A stretch of DNA of 64,000 nucleotides from an uncultured Bacteroidota bacterium (GTDB taxonomy: Bacteria > Bacteroidota > Bacteroidia > Chitinophagales > Chitinophagaceae): NCBI GenBank assembly GCA_903906365.1, contig CAIVKC010000030.1:1-64000 (forward strand), given 5' to 3'. Below, piece by piece: positions 42,777-50,370 of the stretch; within the stretch, counting starts at the first letter, position 1, and every line of letters starts with the position of its first letter. The position numbers were made by a program, and so were the translations under genes. Below the pieces are notes generated by a model that saw only the letters and a program-made list of their open reading frames with translations, was not told the DNA's origin and ran no database searches.

Positions 42777-44765
42777 ATGCATACCGGAGAAAACGCCAGG
42801 GCCCTCCAGAAAATACTCGACTGGAGCAGGATAATCAGCCTGGCTTTGCTGTTGGTTCATTTTTATGACGCCTGTTACCCCCTGTTTACGGCAGCCCATC
42901 TTCAGACCATGCTTACCGACAGGATTTTGTTTCATATCCGGGCTACCGGGCTGCTCAGCGGATTTAACCGGCCCAAATGGCTGGCGCTTGCCTTCCTGCT
43001 GATCTCCCTGCTCGGAGGGGGCGGTAAAAAAGAGCAAACTCTTCGCAGCCGGACGGCTTTTTGCCTTATTGCCGCAGGACTGGCCGGTTATTTTCTGAGT
43101 CGCGCCTGGTTATATACTGCGCTCTCCCACCAAGCACAGGGGCTCTTGTATATGTCTTTTTGTTTGGGTGGGTATCTGGCCGTATTGAGCGGCGGCACCC
43201 TGCTGAGCCGGGTCATTCGTAATGGCCTGGACAGCAGCGATATTTTTAACCGCGACAATGAGACCTTTCCCCAGGAGGAGCGACTGCTGGAAAATGAATA
43301 TTCGGTTAATCTGCCGGCCTCCTACCATCTCAGGGGTCAGCGGCGCAGCAGCTGGATCAATATCATCAACCCCTTCCGCGCCCTGCTGGTCATGGGTTCC
43401 CCCGGATCCGGCAAATCCTACTATGTCATCCGCCATGTCATCACCCAGCATATTCAAAAAGGCTTTTCTATGTTTGTCTATGATTTCAAATTTGATGATC
43501 TTTCCTTGATTGCCTACAATCATTATTTGAAATACCGGAACCGTTATCCGGTTCCGCCCCGGTTCTATGTGATTAATTTTGAAGACCTCTCCAGGAGCCA
43601 CCGCTGCAACCCCCTGGACCGTGAAAACATGCTCGATATAACCGATGCCTCCGAATCGGCCCGGACCATCATGATGGGACTCAACAGGGAATGGATCCGC
43701 CGGCAGGGTGATTTTTTTGTGGAATCTCCCATTAATTTTCTCACCGCCATCATCTGGTTTTTGCGTCGTTACCGGGACGGCCGGTTCTGTACGCTTCCCC
43801 ATGTCATAGAGCTCATGCAGCTGGACTATGACCGGCTCTTTACCATCCTGCAGACCGAAAAGCAGATCGAAGCGCTGATCAACCCCTTTGTCTCTGCCTA
43901 TTTAAATGATGTCATGGAGCAGCTGGAGGGCCAGATCGCCTCCGCCAAAATCTCCATGGCCAGGCTCTCCTCCCCGCAGCTCTACTATGTCCTGTCGGGC
44001 AACGATTTTTCCCTGGACATCAACAACCCGCTCGCGCCCAAGATCGTCTGCATGGGCAACAACCCGCAGAAAATTCAGGTTTACGGCGCCGTGCTGTCCC
44101 TGTATGTATCCCGGCTGATCAAATCAGTCAATAAGAAAGGAAAAATCAAATGCAGCCTGGTCTTTGATGAATTCCCGACGCTCTACATCAATAATATGGA
44201 CAGCCTGATTGCCACGGCCCGCAGCAACCGCGTGGCCACCACCCTGGGAGTGCAGGATTTCAGCCAGCTCAAAAAAGATTATGGGAGGGACCAGGCAGAC
44301 GTAATCATCAATATAACAGGCAACATCATCAGCGGACAGGTGGCTGGCGAGACGGCCCGCCAGCTCTCGGAACGCTTTGGCAAAATCATGCAGGACCGGA
44401 CCAGTATGTCCGTCAACCGGACCGATACCACGGTAAGCCATTCCAGGCACCTGGACGCAGCCATTCCGGCTTCGCGCATCGCTTCTTTAAGTTCCGGGGA
44501 ATTTGTAGGCCTGGTGGCAGATGACCCCCAGTGCCTGGTGGAAAACAAATTATTTCATAACCATATCCTCAATGATCACCCCGGACTGGACCGGGAACAA
44601 AAAGCCTACCAGGCTATTCCACCCACAGGGCGGGTAACCGAACAGATGCTGGAAGCCCAGTATGCCCGCATCCGCCAGGACGTGGAGGACCTTGTCACCG
44701 ATGTGCTCGATAAGGTGATCAACGACCCTACTTTCACCGGCCGGCTGGTTAAAAAAAGAACCTGA
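42777..44765 (+). CDS. traG: VirD4/TraG-type coupling protein (T4CP)
   Basis: A 662-residue inner-membrane ATPase that links the relaxase-DNA complex to a type IV secretion channel. N-terminal membrane segments lie at about 15-35, 65-80, 95-115 and 125-145; the first has the look of the YWFCY domain of Bacteroidota TraG. Walker A is GSPGSGKS at 207-214, Walker B LVFDEF at 461-466, and the VASTLGVQD-type block is seen as RSNRVATTLGVQDFSQL. The end is ITGNIISGQVAGETARQLSE. The gene is intact. No other mating-pair genes are in the window. Confidence 0.92.
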   Translation: MHTGENARALQKILDWSRIISLALLLVHFYDACYPLFTAAHLQTMLTDRILFHIRATGLLSGFNRPKWLALAFLLISLLGGGGKKEQTLRSRTAFCLIAAGLAGYFLSRAWLYTALSHQAQGLLYMSFCLGGYLAVLSGGTLLSRVIRNGLDSSDIFNRDNETFPQEERLLENEYSVNLPASYHLRGQRRSSWINIINPFRALLVMGSPGSGKSYYVIRHVITQHIQKGFSMFVYDFKFDDLSLIAYNHYLKYRNRYPVPPRFYVINFEDLSRSHRCNPLDRENMLDITDASESARTIMMGLNREWIRRQGDFFVESPINFLTAIIWFLRRYRDGRFCTLPHVIELMQLDYDRLFTILQTEKQIEALINPFVSAYLNDVMEQLEGQIASAKISMARLSSPQLYYVLSGNDFSLDINNPLAPKIVCMGNNPQKIQVYGAVLSLYVSRLIKSVNKKGKIKCSLVFDEFPTLYINNMDSLIATARSNRVATTLGVQDFSQLKKDYGRDQADVIINITGNIISGQVAGETARQLSERFGKIMQDRTSMSVNRTDTTVSHSRHLDAAIPASRIASLSSGEFVGLVADDPQCLVENKLFHNHILNDHPGLDREQKAYQAIPPTGRVTEQMLEAQYARIRQDVEDLVTDVLDKVINDPTFTGRLVKKRT

Positions 44766-44813
44766 GATCATGTAAGCCAGGCTTATCGGCGCCCTTCTTT
44801 CACCCTTCAGCGC

Positions 44814-45281
44814 TTATTCCACGGGCTCGGCTGCCACTTCCACATCCCAGTGGGCGAGCAGGATCTCGAAGCGGTGCTGCTCTGCTTTGGCATAGGCCGC
44901 CTGGTCAGCAAAGAGCAGGGGCTTATAAGCTGTTGTCAGATCAGGGTCAAAAGCCTTCTCCGCATTTTTGAACACGATGGTTACCCGGAAGTCCCACCGG
45001 GTATCTTCGCCGCTGTGCAGCCTGGGCCTGGAAGCGCTCACGCTTATTATATCTCCTTTTTCAATGGCTTTTTTAAGCAGCGGGTAATGGTTTGTTTTCC
45101 AGAGACCGATGAACTCATCGGCATATCCCCATTTGGCCTTATAGTAATTCTCCACCGTGAAATAGGTTTTAGGTGCTGCGTTCTGGGCAAAAGACCCGCC
45201 ATAGGAAAATAGCAGGACAAGCCCGAGGGCACAGGTAAAGACAACAGGGAGGCTCGCCGGTGGAATTGACTTTGGTTGCAT
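44814..45281 (-). CDS. Exported hypothetical protein
   Basis: A 155-residue secreted protein counted from the ATG at 45281 (MQPKSIPPASLPVV), with a signal peptide (CALGLVLLFSYGGSFAQ). The mature part reads FTVENYYKAKWGYADEFIGL, WKTNHYPLLKKAIEKGDIIS, then WDFRVTIVFKN and HRFEILLAHWDV. The alternating strand-helix pattern suggests a ferredoxin-like alpha/beta-barrel of the dimeric type (as in ABM or EthD), but no catalytic residues are evident. Function unknown. It lies upstream of none of its neighbours in a clear operon. Confidence 0.65.
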   Translation of the reverse strand: MQPKSIPPASLPVVFTCALGLVLLFSYGGSFAQNAAPKTYFTVENYYKAKWGYADEFIGLWKTNHYPLLKKAIEKGDIISVSASRPRLHSGEDTRWDFRVTIVFKNAEKAFDPDLTTAYKPLLFADQAAYAKAEQHRFEILLAHWDVEVAAEPVE

Positions 45282-45352
45282 GATCAAAAAAATTAATTAG
45301 TTATAAAATCCGACTTGTTTTTCACATGGGTATGCCTTCCGTATCGGGGTTT

Positions 45353-46594
45353 TTATTTCCCCCACTGGCTCAGGATATAGGCAGATACGTCCTGGCCCAA
45401 TTTGCGGGAAGCGGTATTGTCAAAGGAATAATGGATCCCCCCATAAACCCTGCTCCAGCCGTTTTCCATCTCCCCGTCGCTCAAAGAATGCAGCACCCTG
45501 GGTTTTTCCCCCGGAGTCGTGGTATGCAGGGTATATTCATTGCGGTCACCAAAAAAACGGATCAAAACGCCATAACCTGCACTCACCGTACCGCAGTGGC
45601 CGCATGGGTAATCCGGATGGGGTGGCGTGCTGAGCAGCGGCGTCCAGGCCCCGTAGCCATTGCTCACCGTCCCGTCACTGGAGGCATTGAGGGCGGTTAC
45701 CGGACGCCAGAACAGGTAAGTATATTTCGCATCCCAGATCGCGATGCGCGCGTCGGCTTCCGCCAAATCCGTGAGCAAAAATACCAGGGCCGCCTCCTGG
45801 AGCGAAGATCCGTGCCTGCCCGCAAGCTCACGGGCTGTTTCGTTGACGGTGAGTTCGGCGTCCTGTTTATAAAACTGGGCGATATGGGTCTGCTGACCGG
45901 TTCTTTTGACAGAGGAAGCGGCGCCCATTTCCCTGATCTCAGTCAGCGCTTTGAGGTAGGCCTCCGTACCGACAGCGGGCGGGGGCCCGGGCCGGAACTG
46001 GCTGGGCGAGTTGAGTACAAAGGGTTTTACGGTTGCCCATTGCCGGTTGATCCCGGGCGCAAAGCCGGCGGGGGTGGGCCTGTACTGGCCGGCCCCGGGC
46101 TGGGAGGGGCCAGGATAATCCTGGTCCGGTTCTGATCCGTCGTCTGCGCGCAGGGCAATGATATCAGCTGCTGAAGCGGCGCCCAGCGAGGTGCCGGATG
46201 GAACGTCGCCGATGGTAATGCCTTTTAGGCTATTGGCCAGGGCGCTGTCCAAATAGGGCTGCTGGGACGGAAAATAATGGACCAGCACCCCATGGGCGGC
46301 GCCTGCTGCAGCCGCCTCGGCGGAAGCCCCTTTGGGCGCAGCCTGGCTAAAATGGTAGGGCCGCCCAATGGGTTCAATGGCATTGACTGCATCATAGACC
46401 GCAATGGCTTCAATGGCCTCCATACGGCTGCCCAAATTGCTGTTAAACCCGGCCTTCTTGGTAGCCTGGACCGTAATCAGGTTCCAGTCTATGACGACCT
46501 GCCCGGAGGAACCTGCCGGCGGCGCGGCCTGGGTGGTTGCAGAAATCATTAATACGGCTGTTAGCGCCGCCGCGGCCTTTGATAGGTTACTCAT
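45353..46594 (-). CDS. Vanadium-dependent haloperoxidase / PAP2-like phosphatase, exported
   Basis: A 413-residue secreted protein with a signal peptide (cleavage near TTQAA). Active-site blocks of the family are recognisable: AKYTYLFWRPVTAL with the lysine and arginine that bind vanadate or phosphate, HPDYPCGHCGTVSAGYGVLI, and SRVYGGIHYSFDNTA with the second arginine and histidine. In most members the middle block is PSGH; here the serine is replaced by cysteine (PCGHC), a variant seen in some relatives. Whether it is a haloperoxidase or a phosphatase cannot be decided. The first 200 residues match the helical region of the bacterial family. Confidence 0.85.
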   Translation of the reverse strand: MSNLSKAAAALTAVLMISATTQAAPPAGSSGQVVIDWNLITVQATKKAGFNSNLGSRMEAIEAIAVYDAVNAIEPIGRPYHFSQAAPKGASAEAAAAGAAHGVLVHYFPSQQPYLDSALANSLKGITIGDVPSGTSLGAASAADIIALRADDGSEPDQDYPGPSQPGAGQYRPTPAGFAPGINRQWATVKPFVLNSPSQFRPGPPPAVGTEAYLKALTEIREMGAASSVKRTGQQTHIAQFYKQDAELTVNETARELAGRHGSSLQEAALVFLLTDLAEADARIAIWDAKYTYLFWRPVTALNASSDGTVSNGYGAWTPLLSTPPHPDYPCGHCGTVSAGYGVLIRFFGDRNEYTLHTTTPGEKPRVLHSLSDGEMENGWSRVYGGIHYSFDNTASRKLGQDVSAYILSQWGK

Positions 46595-46666
46595 ATAATC
46601 AAATGTAATTTTTTTCTTCCTTCCTGTGGTCCACGGCCCCCTAAGGGCCTGAATCAGCGATAAAAT

Positions 46667-46692
46667 AGACCGGTAGTGGAAACTACCGGTCT
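46667..46692 (-). terminator. Stem-loop at the end of the regulatory-domain gene
   Basis: AGACCGGTAGT (46667-46677) and ACTACCGGTCT (46682-46692) form an 11-base-pair stem with a GGAA loop. On the minus strand it is followed by ATTTTAT. It overlaps the stop codon of the minus-strand gene ending at 46683. It separates that gene from the haloperoxidase-like gene downstream. Confidence 0.75.
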
Positions 46693-47051
46693 TTCTCTAA
46701 CGATTGCCTGCCTATGAATGAACCAAAAAATGTATAGGGGTTGTTTGCGCGGCGCAACACGATTTCACAAAAGGAATTCCAAGCTACGCGGACCTCTTTT
46801 TTTTCGTAGCCATCCAGGCTCACGAGCAGCACCGTATCGCGGGAAGAAACCGGCAGGGAAAAAATTCCGTCCGGCATGGTTCCGGTTTCAAGATTTGTCC
46901 CCTTTACCAGGACCATCGCTCCCTCCAACGGGGAAGCCGTTTCCTCACTGACCACCCGGCCGGTTATGATGCCGGAGGTATCGCTGCTCCCAGCCGCGCA
47001 GGCCGGCAGGTAAAACAGGGTCGCCACTAAAGCCACCAGTAGGTATTTCAT
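46683..47051 (-). CDS. Exported carboxypeptidase-regulatory-like domain protein
   Basis: A 122-residue secreted protein from the ATG at 47051 (MKYLLVALVATLFYLPACA), with a possible lipobox at YLPAC. It holds one CarboxypepD_reg-like beta-sandwich of about 80 residues: IITGRVVSEETASPLEGAMV, LVKGTNLETGTMPDGIFSLP and TVLLVSLDGYEKKEVRV. This domain is the usual N-terminal module of SusC-like receptors, but here it occurs alone. Function unknown; perhaps an adaptor on the outer membrane. It is followed by a stem-loop terminator. Confidence 0.8.
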   Translation of the reverse strand: MKYLLVALVATLFYLPACAAGSSDTSGIITGRVVSEETASPLEGAMVLVKGTNLETGTMPDGIFSLPVSSRDTVLLVSLDGYEKKEVRVAWNSFCEIVLRRANNPYTFFGSFIGRQSLEKDR

Positions 47052-47101
47052 ATTAAATCTGGTTATATTTTTTTTATCAATGGGCCTGGACAATCGCCTC
47101 T

Positions 47102-47671
47102 TTAGTTACTGGTGACGGCCTGCGGCCAGGATTTGGCAGGTTCAGCCAGACGGATGGTTACCGCAATATGGGAGCTGTAGCCATCCCTTTTTAAACCAAG
47201 TACCTCCTCGTAATGAACAACATCGGGCTGCCTGTTCACGCTGAGGACCGCGCCCGCATCCCTGGCCGAGGCATTGAGAATCGCCAGGGCCTGGTCGGCC
47301 TGCCTGGATGACCAGCTGCCGCCCTCTTTCCTATGCAGGATTTCCTCCACGTGCCGGCGGTAATTGGCCAGGGAATGACCCGACCCTTTTTTGGAAGACC
47401 TTATCTGGGAGATGAATTCATCAATATGCTTAGCCGTGATCACCGGCCTGATGGCAATGACCACCAGGTGGACGGGCTGCCTGCCCGGGGCCAAAACCGG
47501 GTCTTCATTGAGCAGCTCCGAACGGAGGAAGGGGTCCCTGACCTCCAGGATCCGGAAGGGATGAAGCCCGTAAGACCTGGCGAAGATCCGCACCGGTTCC
47601 AGGATCTGATCTAATGAAGTTGTACGTTGTATACTCAGGCTGCTAAATAGGTTATATGGGGATACGCTCAT
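47102..47671 (-). CDS. Nitroreductase-family protein, divergent
   Basis: A 189-residue protein from the ATG at 47671 (MSVSPYNLFSSLSIQRTTSL); the upstream frame adds no family sequence. It follows the NfsB-like pattern: LDQILEPVRIFARSYGLHPF, RILEVRDPFLRSELL, QPVHLVVIAIRP, WSSRQADQALAILNASARDA and the late YEEVLGLKRDGYSSHIAVTI. The N-terminal FMN-binding RYxxKxFD block is not visible, and the usual SSYGLQPY is SYGLHPF. It may be a divergent flavoprotein or one that has lost activity. A palindrome 180 bases upstream could be its operator. Confidence 0.7.
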   Translation of the reverse strand: MSVSPYNLFSSLSIQRTTSLDQILEPVRIFARSYGLHPFRILEVRDPFLRSELLNEDPVLAPGRQPVHLVVIAIRPVITAKHIDEFISQIRSSKKGSGHSLANYRRHVEEILHRKEGGSWSSRQADQALAILNASARDAGAVLSVNRQPDVVHYEEVLGLKRDGYSSHIAVTIRLAEPAKSWPQAVTSN

Positions 47672-48451
47672 AGATAATGATATTACTGGCATGCGGGGCA
47701 TGCCGGATTTATAAAAGGAGATAAAAAAAACAATGGAGTCAGGTGCTGCAAAACGCCCTGGGGTCAAAGAGGCCTCAACAACATCGCGGGGAACCAATAA
47801 ACAGGGACAAATGGGAATGGCTGTTCATGGCGTAAAAATAGTACCCGCTTATTAATCTACCAAATAAGTAGACTAATAATTTTTAAAATTTAATAATGCG
47901 GCCTTTTTCACCTGGGTTCAAATACCCATGCCAGGGGCTGCTCCCTTAGCCGGTGGCATGGGCTGCCAGGCTGATAAAGCGACCCAGTGATCAGGGCCTC
48001 CTACCAGTACAAATGGCAGCGGCGCAGGCAAGGAGGCCTGGCCTGGTTTTCGGTAGGATCGCATGGCCAATCCTGACGGGCGTCCGGTGAAATAAGCAAG
48101 CAGGGTTACTTTTTTTTTAGAGGCCTTGCCGTTTGGGCAAAAAATCACCGGGTGACAGTAGGCCATACCGGCCGGACTTGCAGGAACCATTCCCTGACGT
48201 TTTATTTGCTGGCTGGGGGAAGACTACAAAAAATAAGCGGGGAATCCCAAAGGATGGGCCGGGGACAAAAAAGGCCGGATAGAAATCCAGCCCGAGTTTA
48301 AAATCCAATATCCTGTGAAAAACAATTATAATCATTCAAATGGCGTTCCAAGCTTCTTTTGCCTTTGCGGCCACCCGGGCTGAGCTCCCGGCGTCCCAAA
48401 AATTCCCCGCCCTGTGGCTTAAATTTCCGCCCGCAGCCCCATGCTGTTCAT
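47672..48451. other. Intergenic interval before the GH110 gene end
   Basis: No supported gene. The left third contains an AT-rich promoter region with a palindrome (described separately). The rest lies past the stop of the minus-strand GH110 gene; no strong terminator was found. Confidence 0.45.
47849..47879. promoter_or_regulatory. Palindromic operator candidate upstream of the nitroreductase-like gene
   Basis: TTATTAATCTAC (47849-47860) and GTAGACTAATAA (47868-47879) are reverse complements except for one position, with a 7-base spacer. It lies in AT-rich DNA. It could bind a dimeric repressor such as an HxlR or TetR type, often found with nitroreductases. Confidence 0.45.
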
Positions 48452-50308
48452 TTACCTGTCCAGGGTCTGCAGTTGCAGGTCCGGAGAAAACCGCAATTCT
48501 GCGGGATCCATCTGCTCCAGGCGGATATTACGACCCAGCACTTCCCCTTGGAGCTGGTTGCCGGAAATAAGTACCTGCTTGCAACCCTGGAAGCGGAACA
48601 TCCAATGGCTGGGATGAAAAGGCGTGAAGCGGTGGCTGCGTGTTATGGTGTTGTCCGTGAAACTAAGACCCTCCACCGACCGGGCGAAGAGCACCGGATA
48701 GTCATAGGGATTGAAATCATTTTGGGTGATGCGGATATTTCGGTGGAAAGGGGCATTGCTGTCCAAAACAGGAATCTCCGGTTCAATGGAGATCAGGGCC
48801 TCGCAAAACTGGTACATGGAAGTCAGGCAGGCATCCAGGAAATGGTTCCTCTCTATGAGCACATCCTGCACCGCACCGGATTCAAACCACTCGTTGGCGT
48901 CACCCGCGATCAAAATGGCAGACCCGCTGGATTTAAACGTATTGTCTTCTATCACCACTTTGCCGGGGGTGGAAATCAAAATGCCCCTGGCCCGGTTTAC
49001 CGAAAAAAAGCAATGGCTCACCCTCAGATCCGGGGTCCAGGTCAGGTTCTCCAGGGCATCCTTATCCCCCAGGGAAGCCGGAAGGTCTTCGGAGAATTCC
49101 ACCAGGAATTCCAGGGTACCCAGGGCCGTGAAACGGCTGACCCTTCCCCGGGCCCTGGTCTGCATGCTGAGGTGGTTGATAAAGCCGATGCTGTCTCCCG
49201 GTCTGGCCCAGGGCAGGCCGGTACTCTGCTCATGCATGAAGCGGCAGCGCAGGAGGCGCGCGGATTTTTTTTCAATCACCTGCACCGAAGTGCCATGCAC
49301 ATTGATGGGATCATCCATGAGCCCGGCAAAGACGCAGTTTTCCACCAGGATCTTTCCCCGGCAGTTGGAGAAGTGGCAGCCATCGTCGTGGCCGCTGAAT
49401 AGCCGGCCCTTGGCAGCATTGGGAACCACTTCCAACCTGTTGAAAGAAAGGTTTTCTGAATACTGGGAGAGAATACCCAGCCCGGCCGTATGATAGACGC
49501 GGATATTTTCCAGCCGGATATCCCGGCTCCCGGTAATAAAGATACCGGCATGGTCCCTTTCGGAATGCCTGAGGACCAGGATGTTTCCTATGGCGGGCCT
49601 GCGCCGGAAAGCAAATGCCAGCCGCACCAGGCCACCGGGCAGTAGGCTCGCGCTGTAGTGCTGCTCAAAACCTTCCCCGAAAACACCCTCATCCCCGGTG
49701 CGCGTGGCAATCAGGTGGCTTTGCGCTTCAAATTCCATCGCACCCCACCAGGGGCTTTTCCAGCCTTCTCCCGTGAACAGCAGCTTACCCCCTTCAATGA
49801 CAAAGGGATAGGACAGGGTATCTATTTTCAGGTCCACATAACCGGCAGCGGTATCGGTGACGAGGGCCTGGGCCATGAGCGGGAAATCCCAGTCTATGGA
49901 AAAATTTTTCAGGGTTACTCCCTGGCTGTTATCGATGGTGAAAGGCTGCATCCTGTCATGGCAGATAAAGGAAGAACCCTGGGCATCGAGCGTGAGGTCC
50001 TTAAAACCTTCCAGCAGGATGGGGCAGCGCTTGGGATTGATGGCGGTGGTATTGGATTCATAATATACTTTAAGGGCGCTCTTATAGGGGAACAGGTCGT
50101 AGCGGCCGGCAGCAAAAATCAGCACGGGGTGCTTTTTTTTCCGGCACAGGTCCAGGGCTTCCCGGATGATTACAACCGCATCCTGTCCTTTCAGCCGAGG
50201 CGGCTGAACCCGGACGGTATCGCCACCCCCTGCATGGAGGCCAAGGGGAATCAGCAGGATCAAGAGCCACCAGGGCCGGTAGTGCAAAGCAGGGTTGAGT
50301 GGGTTCAT
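48452..50308 (-). CDS. GH110-like alpha-1,3-galactosidase
   Basis: A 618-residue secreted protein with a signal peptide (WWLLILLIPLGLHAGG) and a right-handed parallel beta-helix. Features of GH110 are GHDDGCHFSNCRGKILVENC, the hallmark block MDDPINVHGT, and the repeats LRLENIRVYHTAGLGI-type, SHCFFSVNRARGILISTPGK and IEDNTFKSSGSAILIAGDAN. GH110 enzymes remove terminal alpha-1,3-linked galactose from branched blood-group-B-type or linear glycans, depending on subfamily. Length is normal. It is 62 bases downstream of the GH95 gene on the same strand, so they form an operon. Confidence 0.88.
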   Translation of the reverse strand: MNPLNPALHYRPWWLLILLIPLGLHAGGGDTVRVQPPRLKGQDAVVIIREALDLCRKKKHPVLIFAAGRYDLFPYKSALKVYYESNTTAINPKRCPILLEGFKDLTLDAQGSSFICHDRMQPFTIDNSQGVTLKNFSIDWDFPLMAQALVTDTAAGYVDLKIDTLSYPFVIEGGKLLFTGEGWKSPWWGAMEFEAQSHLIATRTGDEGVFGEGFEQHYSASLLPGGLVRLAFAFRRRPAIGNILVLRHSERDHAGIFITGSRDIRLENIRVYHTAGLGILSQYSENLSFNRLEVVPNAAKGRLFSGHDDGCHFSNCRGKILVENCVFAGLMDDPINVHGTSVQVIEKKSARLLRCRFMHEQSTGLPWARPGDSIGFINHLSMQTRARGRVSRFTALGTLEFLVEFSEDLPASLGDKDALENLTWTPDLRVSHCFFSVNRARGILISTPGKVVIEDNTFKSSGSAILIAGDANEWFESGAVQDVLIERNHFLDACLTSMYQFCEALISIEPEIPVLDSNAPFHRNIRITQNDFNPYDYPVLFARSVEGLSFTDNTITRSHRFTPFHPSHWMFRFQGCKQVLISGNQLQGEVLGRNIRLEQMDPAELRFSPDLQLQTLDR

Positions 50309-50370
50309 GTGCTGTAAGGTGTTTGGAGGGTATTTTTTTTAAAGGGCCTTACCCGGGGAGCCCGGAGTTA

